In this document: piece after piece, positions 34,545 through 43,644 of the stretch | Layout of the letters: each line of letters begins with the position of its first letter | Numbering within the stretch: the first letter of the stretch is position 1 | From: Amylibacter sp. | GTDB lineage: Bacteria; Pseudomonadota; Alphaproteobacteria; Rhodobacterales; Rhodobacteraceae | Assembly (NCBI GenBank): GCA_021775355.1 | Contig: JAJFHZ010000019.1 | Span: 35,509-99,508, forward strand | Direction of reading: 5' to 3' | DNA length: 64,000 nucleotides | Translations under genes and position numbers: made by a program | Notes under the pieces: model-generated | The model's input: only the letters and a program-made list of their open reading frames with translations | The model's database searches: none | Told to the model about the DNA's origin: nothing

Positions 34545-35219
34545 ATGACAAACCAGATTAAATTGGCAAAACTGGCATGGCGCAACGGCACAACGCCTAT
34601 CGCGACACAATTCGATGATCCTTATTTCAGCGTCGATAACGGCTTGGCAGAAACGGCGCATGTATTCTTGGCGGGCAACAATCTGCCCGCACGTTTCACA
34701 CAAGGTTTTCACGTAGCGGAACTTGGGTTCGGCACAGGGTTAAACCTGTTGGCCGCATGGCAAATGTGGTTGAAGTCAGGTCAATCAGGCCGCTTGATCT
34801 ACACTAGTTTTGAAGCTTACCCGATGGACATGTCTTCAATGCGAAAAGCCCTATCACATTGGCCCGAATTAAACGATTTGGCCCAAAAAATGCTGGAGCA
34901 GTTGGCATCGGACCATTTTGAAGTAAACACCCCGACTTTGTGCGCTAAGATCATCATTGGTGACGCACGCAAAACCTTACCCGCATGGCTTGGGCAAGCG
35001 GATGCGTGGTTTCTGGATGGTTTCAGCCCCGCCAAAAATCCTGAACTATGGGAACCGACGTTAATGCAGGCCGTAGCCGACCATACAAACCCGCGCGGAA
35101 CCTTTGCCACTTACACCGCCGCAGGGCACGTCAGACAAAGCTTGGCAAGGGCAGGTTTTACAGTCACAAGGGTAACAGGTTTTGGCCGTAAACGACACAT
35201 GACAATCGGCATTCTTTGA
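34545..35219 (+). CDS. mnmD: tRNA (5-methylaminomethyl-2-thiouridine34)-methyltransferase MnmD
   Basis: MnmD methylates aminomethyl-2-thiouridine at tRNA wobble position 34. The 224-residue protein has the DUF752 domain. DPYFSVDNGLAETAHVFLAGN is near the start, the SAM motif VAELGFGTGLNLLAAW follows, and DAWFLDGFSPAKNPELW is the catalytic block. It equals the N-terminal half of E. coli MnmC; no oxidase half is fused. The ATG at 34545 is chosen on family alignment. It is followed by a DMT transporter ten bases downstream. Confidence 0.9.
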   Translation: MTNQIKLAKLAWRNGTTPIATQFDDPYFSVDNGLAETAHVFLAGNNLPARFTQGFHVAELGFGTGLNLLAAWQMWLKSGQSGRLIYTSFEAYPMDMSSMRKALSHWPELNDLAQKMLEQLASDHFEVNTPTLCAKIIIGDARKTLPAWLGQADAWFLDGFSPAKNPELWEPTLMQAVADHTNPRGTFATYTAAGHVRQSLARAGFTVTRVTGFGRKRHMTIGIL

Positions 35220-35229
35220 AAGACTACAC

Positions 35230-36102
35230 ATGGCTGAAAATAACCCGCGCCTTGGGATCATTCTAATGATCGCCACAACATTTGTCTTTGCCGTGCAAGA
35301 CGGTGTCTCACGGCATTTGGCGGGTGAATATAACGTCTATATGGTCGTGATGATCCGCTACTGGTTTTTTGCATTGTTCGTCATCGCATGGGCCAGAATG
35401 CAGCACGGGTCAGTACGCAAACTGGCAGCGACCAGCCAACCGTTCCTGCAAATATTCCGCGGCCTTTTACTGATCGCCGAAATTTGCGTAATGGTTCTGG
35501 GCTTTGTCTATCTTGGTCTGATCGAAAGCTATGCGATTTTCATCACCTACCCGCTGATCATCGCCGCCCTTTCGGGCGTCATATTAGGTGAACGGGTCGG
35601 CTGGCGGCGTTGGGCAGCGATCTGTGTCGGTTTCTTAGGGGTTCTGGTTATCTTGCAACCCGGCTTTCGTGTTTTCAGCCCCTATGCGCTGCTGCCAATG
35701 GGTTCTGCATTGATGTTTGCACTTTACGGCCTGCTGACCCGCTTTGCCGCCCGCAAAGACAGTGCGGCCACCAGCTTTTTCTGGACAGGTATCATTGGCG
35801 CCATCGGGATGACGGCGGTCGGTATGTTTCATTGGCAACCAATGACATCCGCCGACTGGGGCTGGATGGGGTTTTTATCGATCATGGGTGTATTGGGACA
35901 TTTCCTGCTGATCAAATGCTATGCCGTGGCCGAGGCCAGTACCGTGCAACCCTTCGCATATCTGCAACTGGTATTCGGCGGCGCATTGGGATGGATGATA
36001 TTCAGCGACAACCTGCGGTGGGGAACCGCTATTGGTGGCGCGATTGTGATCGCGGCCGGTCTTTTCACTCTTTGGCGCGAACGGGCTGCGGCAAAGTCCT
36101 AA
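35230..36102 (+). CDS. DMT/EamA-family transporter
   Basis: This 290-residue membrane protein has about ten hydrophobic segments in two EamA repeats; the second follows RFAARKDSAATSFF. It begins RLGIILMIATTFVFAVQDGVSRHLA, typical of Rhodobacterales permeases of this superfamily. It lies ten bases after mnmD. Its stop overlaps the convergent unknown membrane gene by four bases. Substrate is unknown. Confidence 0.88.
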   Translation: MAENNPRLGIILMIATTFVFAVQDGVSRHLAGEYNVYMVVMIRYWFFALFVIAWARMQHGSVRKLAATSQPFLQIFRGLLLIAEICVMVLGFVYLGLIESYAIFITYPLIIAALSGVILGERVGWRRWAAICVGFLGVLVILQPGFRVFSPYALLPMGSALMFALYGLLTRFAARKDSAATSFFWTGIIGAIGMTAVGMFHWQPMTSADWGWMGFLSIMGVLGHFLLIKCYAVAEASTVQPFAYLQLVFGGALGWMIFSDNLRWGTAIGGAIVIAAGLFTLWRERAAAKS

Positions 36103-36872
36103 TCCTTCAAGGCTTGAAATGCACGGCCATGTACCATCCAGCCGGCACCAAAAGCGACAAGCGCCAAAGCTTCAAACCAGAAGGTCAGATGATAACGATC
36201 CCACCAAGCATCACCCACCAACTTTGGTAAAATTGCGATTGCCAGAATAGCACTTACAATTGCATAGCTACACCACCTGTAAATCTTGTTTCGCAAAATT
36301 TTAACGTCAGTAAGCTCCCCCTTCGTTGTGCGGTATTTTACTTCCTGATGATCGCTTGCAAACACATAAAACGAATACCATGCCAGAAAGATAAACAATA
36401 ACGCAGCACTTCCCAGATGCAAATATCCCGACCATGGGCTGGCCATGAAAAACTCTGGAAACACGCCTGTCACCTTATCCGGCATATCCGTCAAAATACG
36501 CGCCTGTTGGTTGTGATATACACAAGGGGCACCTGCTGTCGGAAACAATGCAACACCCAACGCAAAGAACCCCGCAACGGTAGCGCAGTGGGTGTCGATT
36601 TGTTTCTTGCCTTGGAAATTATACAAAAGTACCGCGATGAAACATAAAATACCGACGAAAATATCACCAAACCCACGGGTGTAATAAAAATGACTGATGG
36701 AACTGGCAAAACACACATTGCCGAAAGGCCAGCCGATATAGACCCCATAAAGCATTGCAAGCGGTAGTCCGACGGCACAATACCCGATCCACCTGCTCAG
36801 GCCATCGCTGTCCAGTTCAAATTTACCCGCATTTCGCGTTAGATAGGACTTTACGGGGATTAATAAACGCAT
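36099..36872 (-). CDS. Unknown integral membrane protein
   Basis: This 257-residue protein has about six hydrophobic segments: WIGYCAVGLPLAMLYGVYIG, GDIFVGILCFIAVLLYNF, VAGFFALGVALFP, LHLGSAALLFIFLAWY, SYAIVSAILAIAIL and FWFEALALVAFGAGWMV. A loop SSISHFYYTRGFGD after the first resembles uncharacterised membrane proteins I cannot name. It starts at an ATG with GGAGGAAA upstream. Downstream of it 36873-37046 is AT-rich and carries no gene. Function is unknown. Confidence 0.7.
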   Translation of the reverse strand: MRLLIPVKSYLTRNAGKFELDSDGLSRWIGYCAVGLPLAMLYGVYIGWPFGNVCFASSISHFYYTRGFGDIFVGILCFIAVLLYNFQGKKQIDTHCATVAGFFALGVALFPTAGAPCVYHNQQARILTDMPDKVTGVFPEFFMASPWSGYLHLGSAALLFIFLAWYSFYVFASDHQEVKYRTTKGELTDVKILRNKIYRWCSYAIVSAILAIAILPKLVGDAWWDRYHLTFWFEALALVAFGAGWMVHGRAFQALKD

Positions 36873-37046
36873 ATTTCCTCCAAAGGTCTAAAAAATTGCA
36901 TATGTTATGTGGGGATTGTACTGCTATAGCGTGTTATTTTCAATTATCTTCGCCTTAAAATATATTCGTCGCCTCTCAAAATAGACACGCCTTATACTGC
37001 CCTCGTTTCCGGTATTGATCACATACTCATATCATTCGGATACGAC

Positions 37047-39002
37047 CTATCCGCGTGTCAAATCCTGCGTCAATTGAATCGCCGGGGTTTTGCCTTTCAA
37101 CCGTGCGCGGTAAACATGCAACGACTCCATCACACGCATCACATAATTGCGGGTCTCGCGGTACGGAATATGTTCAATCCAGTTGACTTGATCCACCAGA
37201 CTGTCGCGTGGATCACCGAACTCTTCAATCCAGACCTCGGCCCGATGCGGTCCCGCATTATAACCGGCGAATGCCAATATATAAGACCCCTCGAATATCT
37301 CCAGCAACCCGCCCAGATAAGCGGTTCCCAACTGTGCGTTATATCGCCAGTCAGAGGTCAACCGTTGCTTGGAATATTCAACACCAATATCCTTGGACAC
37401 TTTGCGCGCGGTGGCGGGCATAATTTGCATCAAACCACGTGCGCCGGCCGGGCTGATCGCACTTGGGTTCAGCTCACTTTCACGGCGCGCGATCGCCATC
37501 GCAATTTCAGGGGGAACATCCACAGAGTAGCTTGCAAGGTCGGTGACAGGGAAATAGGATTTCGGCAGGATGATCCCCCGTTTTGCAGCTTCTTTTGCAA
37601 CTGCCAATGCCACATGAGGGCGTTCAAGTTCCAACGCCAAGTCGGCAAGCTGGCTAAGACCTACCTTATCTAAATTTTCGGCCACATGGGAAAAGAACCA
37701 GCGCATCCGCGCCTGATCGCCTGCGTAATGAAACAAAAGCCCGGCCCGAATTGGGGCGGTTTGCAAAAACTTTGCCTGCCGCCAATTTGGCACATCCTGT
37801 TTGCCGCTTAGCGATACGTCAGGGGCAAGTCCCAGTTTTTCCGCTGATAGCTGGCCATAAAAACTGGTTTGGTGAACCGCCCCGAGTGCGTAAGCTTTCG
37901 AGGCCTTGTCATACTGGCCCAATTTTTCGTAAACGCGCCCCAACCAATAACCCGCGCGCCCCATACTGATCGGGCTTTTGACCGCCGCTTTGAAACTTAT
38001 AAAGTGCCCCAAGGCCTGTTTCGGCGCATTCATTTTTGTCAGCGAAATATAGCCCGCCAACCATTCCAGATCGGCAAAATCCGACCCTTGATTCAGGCCG
38101 TGTTGGCTGGCCAGCCAATAGGCCAAATCAGTGTCACCTGCACGCATGGCACGGCGCGCAAAACCACGGCGCCGCCCCGCCCATGCCTCTGGCTGTCCCA
38201 GTTTTTTCACTGAACCCGTCTGATGCGCCAACAGTTCCTGGGCATCATCCCACCGACCTTTTTTTACCCGCCATTGAAACCTGTCATAAGCAAGTCCGGG
38301 GTCAGATTGCATGCTTTTCGGAACTGCGCCAATTAACGCATCCACACCCTGGCTGGCCCGTTGCAGGCCGATCCGTGCACGGGCAAGTTTAACATTTTCA
38401 TCGGGAACCCTGTCCAGCATACGCCCCGCTTCGCGCGTTAAACCGCGCCACAAAAGGTTATCAAGCCGCTTCAGGTTATGGCGCGAAAGTACGCCTTTAT
38501 ACTGCGCATATAATGCGTTTTCCTCATATTCTTTCAAAGACATTTCGTTCCAAGCGCGTATCGCTTCACTGCGCGCCTCACCATTGCGGCCTTGCGCTGT
38601 ATAAGCTTCAGTCAGTCGCAAAGAACCGACCCCCGTTTGCGGCAATTGGTCTTCAAAGTAAGATCGCACAATTGCCGGATCGGCACTCTTGAGAATGGCT
38701 GCTTCCCCATTGCGGCGCAACCGTTTAAGTCCCGGCCAATCACCGTTCGCAGCAAGAAACGCGCGGTACTCTTCCCAATCACCTTCGCCTTGACGCAAGC
38801 GTTCCCATGTCACCAGATCAACGGCAATAGGATCATTGATTTGGGATGCGTAATGGTCGGCGGAAACCCAGTCTTTATTGTTTATTGCATTAAACGCCGT
38901 AGACAAAAGATCACCGTTTTCTTCTTCCGTACCAGCCCATAAAAAACTAGGTGCAGCCAAAGCCGTGCAAACTGTTATTATTTTAGCCCAAGACCGCATC
39001 AA
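37047..39002 (-). CDS. Soluble lytic murein transglycosylase (Slt family)
   Basis: This 651-residue exported enzyme cleaves glycan strands of peptidoglycan. It has a signal peptide (about 1-23). A long alpha-superhelical region of repeats (about 40-480) precedes a C-terminal SLT (GH23) domain with catalytic Glu in MAIARRESELNPSAISPAGA, then ARGLMQIMPATA and FAGYNAGPHRAEVWI. Architecture matches Slt70-type proteins. Two ATGs in a row make the start ambiguous by one residue. It is divergent from dapA, 151 bases away. Confidence 0.92.
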   Translation of the reverse strand: MMRSWAKIITVCTALAAPSFLWAGTEEENGDLLSTAFNAINNKDWVSADHYASQINDPIAVDLVTWERLRQGEGDWEEYRAFLAANGDWPGLKRLRRNGEAAILKSADPAIVRSYFEDQLPQTGVGSLRLTEAYTAQGRNGEARSEAIRAWNEMSLKEYEENALYAQYKGVLSRHNLKRLDNLLWRGLTREAGRMLDRVPDENVKLARARIGLQRASQGVDALIGAVPKSMQSDPGLAYDRFQWRVKKGRWDDAQELLAHQTGSVKKLGQPEAWAGRRRGFARRAMRAGDTDLAYWLASQHGLNQGSDFADLEWLAGYISLTKMNAPKQALGHFISFKAAVKSPISMGRAGYWLGRVYEKLGQYDKASKAYALGAVHQTSFYGQLSAEKLGLAPDVSLSGKQDVPNWRQAKFLQTAPIRAGLLFHYAGDQARMRWFFSHVAENLDKVGLSQLADLALELERPHVALAVAKEAAKRGIILPKSYFPVTDLASYSVDVPPEIAMAIARRESELNPSAISPAGARGLMQIMPATARKVSKDIGVEYSKQRLTSDWRYNAQLGTAYLGGLLEIFEGSYILAFAGYNAGPHRAEVWIEEFGDPRDSLVDQVNWIEHIPYRETRNYVMRVMESLHVYRARLKGKTPAIQLTQDLTRG

Positions 39003-39153
39003 ATGGCTTTCAGTTACTTTAATGTGCCGAAACTAGCCAAAATTCCCTTGTTTTCCTAGGGCGTTCTTGGCAAAGGTCACTTTAGCCCGTGTCAAATGGC
39101 TAAATTAACTGTAAAACAACACGCAAACATCATTTATTCGGAGGTAAATCCCC

Positions 39154-40026
39154 ATGTTCAAAGGTTCATTCCCAGCTCTGATCACCCCGTTCAAGAACGG
39201 CAAGGTGGATAATGATGCATTGAAGGCATTGGTGGATTGGCATATTGCTGAAGGATCAAATGGCCTGGCCCCAGTGGGGACCACGGGCGAAAGCCCAACC
39301 CTTAGCCACTCGGAACACATGCAAGTAATCAAAGCAGTGGTAGAAACCGTTGCAGGGCGCATTCCCGTGATTGCTGGTGCCGGCTCCAACAATACCGCCG
39401 AAGCACTGGAGTTTTTGCAATTCGCAAAAAACGTGGGCGCCGATGCCGGCCTTGTTGTGACCCCATACTACAACAAACCCACCCAAGACGGGTTGATCGC
39501 ACATTACACCGCACTGAACGCAGTTGGACTGCCGATTTTTATCTACAATATTCCACCACGGTCTGTCGTGGATATGGTGCCTGAAACAATGGGTGCCTTG
39601 GCAAAGCTAGAAAATATCATCGGCGTTAAAGATGCCACAGGTGATCTGGCACGCGTTTGCCAGCAACGTATTGAATGTGGAAATGACTTTATTCAACTGT
39701 CCGGCGAAGATGCCACCGCACATGGCTTTAACGCCCAAGGCGGTGTTGGTTGTATTTCCGTCACCGCAAATGTGGCCCCGAAATTGTGTTCCGAATTACA
39801 GGCCGCCACACTGGCAGGTGATTATGCAACGGCTTTGGATATTCAGGACCGTTTAATGCCCCTGCACAATGCCATCTTCACGGAACCGGGGCTGGTGGGC
39901 GCAAAATACGGCGTTTCCAAACTGGGAAAATGCAGCGATGAAGTGCGCTTGCCTTTGACAGGCTTGACTGATGGTACAAAAGCAAAAATGGATGCCGCCA
40001 TGCGTCACGCAGGGCTGATAAATTAG
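39154..40026 (+). CDS. dapA: 4-hydroxy-tetrahydrodipicolinate synthase DapA
   Basis: DapA condenses pyruvate with aspartate semialdehyde, the first committed step of lysine/diaminopimelate synthesis. The 290-residue TIM barrel has [19 protein letters not shown] (the Thr-Thr of the catalytic triad), [11 protein letters not shown] with the catalytic Tyr, and [14 protein letters not shown] with the Schiff-base Lys (about residue 161). The ribosome binding site is GGAGG. It is followed three bases later by a P-loop kinase and then smpB. Confidence 0.96.
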   Translation: MFKGSFPALITPFKNGKVDNDALKALVDWHIAEGSNGLAPVGTTGESPTLSHSEHMQVIKAVVETVAGRIPVIAGAGSNNTAEALEFLQFAKNVGADAGLVVTPYYNKPTQDGLIAHYTALNAVGLPIFIYNIPPRSVVDMVPETMGALAKLENIIGVKDATGDLARVCQQRIECGNDFIQLSGEDATAHGFNAQGGVGCISVTANVAPKLCSELQAATLAGDYATALDIQDRLMPLHNAIFTEPGLVGAKYGVSKLGKCSDEVRLPLTGLTDGTKAKMDAAMRHAGLIN

Positions 40027-40029
40027 GTT

Positions 40030-40542
40030 ATGACGGCACCTGTATTCGACATCCACCTTGTGTGTGGCGCAACAGGTGCAGGTAAATCCACCTACTCTGA
40101 AAACTTGGCGCAATCCCTTGGTGGGGTGCGATTTTCCATCGATGAATGGATGCAGAGGTTGCACAATATGGATCAGCCCGAAAAAATGAGCTTTGACTGG
40201 TTCTATGAACGCGTTCAGCGTAATTGCGCCCAAATGCGCGATATGGCTGAAAAGCTGGTACTTTTGGGTATTCCATCCGTGTTTGATTGTGGACTGACAA
40301 ATAAAGAAGAACGCAAAATATTTTCCGATTGGGCCGATAATCACAGATACGCCGTGCAACTGCATTTTATCGATATCCCGACAGAAACCCGCTGGCAACG
40401 TGTGCTAAAGCGAAATAGCAAACAGGCCGAAACGTTTCAGTTTGAAGTTACCCGCGAAATGTTTGACTTTATCGACTCTATCTGGGAAACCCCCAGTCCC
40501 GAAGAAATGGACACATTGTCCGGAAAACATATAACAAGCTAA
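40030..40542 (+). CDS. P-loop ATPase/kinase-like protein
   Basis: This 170-residue protein begins with a Walker A loop ([16 protein letters not shown]) and has LID-like Arg residues around [14 protein letters not shown], as in small-molecule or zeta-toxin-like kinases. No antitoxin gene is visible nearby. It lies three bases after dapA, and its TAA overlaps the smpB ATG by one base, so the three are one operon. Substrate is unknown; chloramphenicol phosphotransferase-like or nucleoside kinase activity would fit the size. Confidence 0.72.
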   Translation: MTAPVFDIHLVCGATGAGKSTYSENLAQSLGGVRFSIDEWMQRLHNMDQPEKMSFDWFYERVQRNCAQMRDMAEKLVLLGIPSVFDCGLTNKEERKIFSDWADNHRYAVQLHFIDIPTETRWQRVLKRNSKQAETFQFEVTREMFDFIDSIWETPSPEEMDTLSGKHITS

Positions 40543-41024
40543 TGGCCACCAAGAAGAAACCATCGGATAGTAACAATAAACTGATCGCCGAAAACCGGCG
40601 GGCGCGGTATGATTATGCTATTGAGGATACGCTTGAATGCGGTTTGGTGTTGATGGGTTCCGAAGTGAAATCCCTACGCGGTGGCGGGGCGCACCTAACA
40701 GAAAGCTACGCAGATGTTGAAAACGGCGAGTTGATGCTGATCAATAGCTATATCGCACTTTACCCGCAGGCCCGTAATTTCGGGCACGAAGAACGCCGGC
40801 GGCGTAAATTGCTGGCATCCAAGCGCGAAATATCCAGACTTTGGCAGGCCATCGGCCGTCAGGGCATGACGCTGGTTCCTCTGAAAATGTACTTCAACGA
40901 CAAGGGTCGCGTAAAGCTGTTGTTGGGTATCGCCAAGGGCAAGAAAAAAGCCGACAAACGCGAAACCGAAAAGAAACGCGATTGGCAAAGGCAGAAATCG
41001 CGACTAATGCGTGATCACGGTTAA
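40542..41024 (+). CDS. smpB: SsrA-binding protein SmpB
   Basis: SmpB binds tmRNA and starts trans-translation on stalled ribosomes. The 160-residue protein has the OB-fold core [30 protein letters not shown] and [13 protein letters not shown], with a basic tail ([20 protein letters not shown]) that enters the mRNA channel. Length is normal. The tmRNA gene itself is not seen in this window. The dapA-kinase-smpB order places it in an operon by overlap. Confidence 0.96.
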   Translation: MATKKKPSDSNNKLIAENRRARYDYAIEDTLECGLVLMGSEVKSLRGGGAHLTESYADVENGELMLINSYIALYPQARNFGHEERRRRKLLASKREISRLWQAIGRQGMTLVPLKMYFNDKGRVKLLLGIAKGKKKADKRETEKKRDWQRQKSRLMRDHG

Positions 41025-41128
41025 CTACTACATATAGATAGTTTTCTTGAAAAACCACAATATACCCCTATGTTAGGTTCAATATTCGCAATCCTGCGAA
41101 TATCCAAACATGAAAACAGGGGATTATT

Positions 41129-41389
41129 ATGGAAGGCTTAATCGTACAACTTATCTCGGGTGCAGTCGGTGGCAACGTTGCCGGTGCTGCTTTGAAAAAC
41201 CTGAATATGGGTGTTTTATTGAATTCCGTAGCGGGCATTGTCGGCGGCGGGATTGGCGGTAACATCCTAAGCGCTGTTGGCGGTGGCAGTCTTGATGGCA
41301 TCGTTGGGCAAATTGCCGGTGGTGGTGTCGGTGGCGCCGTAGTGCTGGCCATTGTCGGTGTTGTAAAAAACATGATGAACAAAGGCTAA
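41129..41389 (+). CDS. Glycine-rich small hydrophobic protein
   Basis: This 86-residue protein is almost entirely Gly, Ala, Val, Ile and Leu with repeated GxxxG and GGG patterns (GGNVAGAALK, GIVGGGIGGNIL, GGGVGGAVVL), like glycine-zipper membrane proteins. It ends with a short Lys tail (KNMMNKG). It starts at an ATG with AGGGG upstream and has its own terminator. Related proteins in Rhodobacterales are sometimes misnamed DNA methyltransferase; nothing here supports that. A membrane or pore-like role is inferred from composition. Confidence 0.65.
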   Translation: MEGLIVQLISGAVGGNVAGAALKNLNMGVLLNSVAGIVGGGIGGNILSAVGGGSLDGIVGQIAGGGVGGAVVLAIVGVVKNMMNKG

Positions 41390-41405
41390 CCGAAACCTTA
41401 TCCGG

Positions 41406-41441
41406 AAACGCGCGGATGGGAAGATCTGTGCGTTTCATTTT
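41406..41441 (+). terminator. Terminator of the glycine-rich gene
   Basis: AAACGCGCGGAT (41406-41417) pairs with ATCTGTGCGTTT (41424-41435) over 12 bp with two G-U pairs, followed by CATTTTG. This is a good intrinsic terminator 17 bases after the stop. Confidence 0.78.
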
Positions 41442-41505
41442 GTCCTATTGCATCCTTTGAATGACAGGTCTAATTGAAGAATGAATGTCATAAAAGGGTG
41501 CGATC

Positions 41506-42354
41506 ATGGTGCAGTCCGATCCGAAAATCCTTGTCTCAACAGATTGGTTGGCGGAGAATCTGTCGAACCCCGATTTACGTATTTTAGACGGCTCTTGGCA
41601 CTTGCCCACCGAAAACCGTGATCCTTTGGCAGAATACCGCAGTGATCACATTACGGGCGCGCAGTATTTCGATATTGACGGGATCAGCGATACCGCTTCT
41701 GATTTGCCGCATATGGTACCATCCGCAAAACAGTTTGCCAGACAAGTGGCGAAACTTGGGATTTCCAACGACAATCAAGTTGTTGTCTATGACACCCAAG
41801 GCCTGTTTTCAGCCGCCCGTGTCTGGTGGCTGTTCAGGTTCTTTGGCCTGAATAATATTGCGGTTTTGGATGGCGGCCTGCCTAAATGGAAAGCAGAAAA
41901 ACGCCCCACCAGCAATACGCCGATTACGCCCGTATCAGGCACTTTGTCTGCAACTGCCCAAAATCACCTTGTGCGTGACGCCGCACAGGTCTTGGCCGCA
42001 AGCGAAACCGCTACACAAGTCATAGACGCCCGCCCATCCGCACGCTTCAAAGGTGAGGCCCCCGAACCCCGTGCCGGATTGCGCGCAGGGCGTATTCCAA
42101 ACTCGAAAAATGTGTTCTTCAAATCTTTGTTAAACGCAAACGGTACCTTGAAACCTGTTGCAGAGCTTACAGCAGTTTTCAAAGCCCAAGGCGTTGAACT
42201 AGAGCAACCGATCATTACGTCCTGCGGTTCCGGTGTGACCGCATCCGTCTTGTCATTGGCTTTGCAGAAAATCGGACACGACAACCACGCACTTTATGAC
42301 GGCTCTTGGTCGGAATGGGGCGCACTTCACGACTATCCTATCGAACAGGGCTAA
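41506..42354 (+). CDS. sseA: 3-mercaptopyruvate/thiosulfate sulfurtransferase
   Basis: This 282-residue protein has two rhodanese domains. The C-terminal one carries the active-site loop TSCGSGVTASV with the persulfide Cys (about residue 233). The CGSGVT form is typical of mercaptopyruvate sulfurtransferases. The N-terminal domain (VSTDWLAENLSNPDLRILDGSW) is inactive, as usual. An aminotransferase gene follows after 19 bases, so cysteine-derived mercaptopyruvate could be made and used by this pair, which is an inference. Confidence 0.88.
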   Translation: MVQSDPKILVSTDWLAENLSNPDLRILDGSWHLPTENRDPLAEYRSDHITGAQYFDIDGISDTASDLPHMVPSAKQFARQVAKLGISNDNQVVVYDTQGLFSAARVWWLFRFFGLNNIAVLDGGLPKWKAEKRPTSNTPITPVSGTLSATAQNHLVRDAAQVLAASETATQVIDARPSARFKGEAPEPRAGLRAGRIPNSKNVFFKSLLNANGTLKPVAELTAVFKAQGVELEQPIITSCGSGVTASVLSLALQKIGHDNHALYDGSWSEWGALHDYPIEQG

Positions 42355-42373
42355 AGGCCCAAAAGGAAAGACC

Positions 42374-43558
42374 ATGCTGAACAACCTTAAACCCCTTCCC
42401 GCAGATAAGATCCTGATGCTTTCAACCCTGTTTCGTGCAGATGAACGCAGCACTAAAATCGACCTTGGTGTCGGTGTTTATAAAGACGCCAGTGGCCACA
42501 CACCGATTATGCGTGCAGTGAAAAAGGCGGAAAAGCAGTTATGGGAAAAAGAAGACACGAAAACCTATACCAGCCTGCCGGGTGACGCGGGTTTCCATAA
42601 AGCCATGGCCGATATGGTGCTGGGCGACAGTGTTGATCGTGCGCGTCTTGCGTGTTGTGCCACACCGGGTGGCACGGGTGCTATCCACAATGTGCTGGAA
42701 ACAATCCAGATGGCAAATCCAAATACAACCGTTTGGGTCAGCAACCCGACATGGGGCAATCACCTGTCGATCCTGAAACATCTGGGCATCAAGTTTAAAA
42801 CTTATGATTATTTCGATGAAGACACATGCGCAATTGATTTTGCCAGTATGATCGCCAGCCTGCAAAATGTGCAAGCGGGCGACACTGTGTTGTTGCACGG
42901 TTGTTGTCACAACCCCACTGGGGCCAACTTAAACCAGACACAATGGAATGAGGTCGCTGACCTGTTGCTGGCAAAAGCCGCCACCCCATTCATCGATATC
43001 GCCTATCAGGGCTTTGGTGATGGTTTGGACGATGACGCATATGGCACCCGTCTGCTAGCCAGCAAGTTCGGCGAAATGATGATAGCGGCCAGTTGCTCCA
43101 AGAACTTCGGGATTTACCGCGAACGCACAGGCATTGTTCTGGCAATTTCCGCCAATGCGGACGCCGCAAAAATCACCCAAGGCACTTTGGCCCATATGAA
43201 CCGCCAGAATTTCAGCTTTCCTCCTGACCACGGCGCACGCCTTGTGACCATGGTGCTGACCGATCCTGAACTGCGCGCCGATTGGGAAGCGGAACTGGAA
43301 GAGGTGCGTTCCGGCATGTTGGTATTACGCCAACTATTAGCCGATGCATTACGCGCAGAAACCGGATCAGACCGTTTTGGCTTTATCGCGGAACATCGCG
43401 GCATGTTTTCACGCCTTGGTCTGACCAAAGACCAGGTGATGACCCTGCGCGACACACATGCGATTTACATGGTCGACGACAGCCGCATCAACATTGCAGG
43501 CTTAAACAAGGTTAACGTACCAATCATCGCCAAAGCAGTTGCATCTGTGATCAGCTAA
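42374..43558 (+). CDS. Aromatic amino acid aminotransferase, class I
   Basis: This 394-residue PLP enzyme has the aspartate/tyrosine aminotransferase features: IDLGVGVYKDASGHTPIM at the start, LLHGCCHNPTGANL, and ASCSKNFGIYRERTG with the PLP Lys. The class interconverts aromatic amino acids, aspartate or cysteine with oxoacids. The ATG at 42374 follows AAAGGAAA; the longer frame overlaps sseA and is spurious. A terminator follows. Confidence 0.9.
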   Translation: MLNNLKPLPADKILMLSTLFRADERSTKIDLGVGVYKDASGHTPIMRAVKKAEKQLWEKEDTKTYTSLPGDAGFHKAMADMVLGDSVDRARLACCATPGGTGAIHNVLETIQMANPNTTVWVSNPTWGNHLSILKHLGIKFKTYDYFDEDTCAIDFASMIASLQNVQAGDTVLLHGCCHNPTGANLNQTQWNEVADLLLAKAATPFIDIAYQGFGDGLDDDAYGTRLLASKFGEMMIAASCSKNFGIYRERTGIVLAISANADAAKITQGTLAHMNRQNFSFPPDHGARLVTMVLTDPELRADWEAELEEVRSGMLVLRQLLADALRAETGSDRFGFIAEHRGMFSRLGLTKDQVMTLRDTHAIYMVDDSRINIAGLNKVNVPIIAKAVASVIS

Positions 43559-43581
43559 TCCTTGCCATAATCCATTTTGAT

Positions 43582-43629
43582 AGGTAAGCGGGCGCATCCC
43601 CTTATGGGTAAAGTGTCCGCTACCTTTTC
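43582..43629 (+). terminator. Terminator after the aminotransferase gene
   Basis: GGTA(A)GCGGGCGC (43583-43595) pairs with GTGTCCGCTACC (43613-43624) with one bulge and two G-U pairs, then TTTTC. It sits 24 bases after the aminotransferase stop and 20 before the queuosine-precursor transporter. I considered a preQ1 riboswitch because of the downstream gene, but the known preQ1 core sequence is absent. Confidence 0.65.
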
Positions 43630-43644
43630 AAAACGGAGTAAAGC

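Noticed and set aside
43582..43629. preQ1 riboswitch before the queuosine-precursor transporter
   Set aside because: The sequence forms a terminator-like hairpin with a T tract and lacks the known preQ1 aptamer core; it fits better as the terminator of the aminotransferase.
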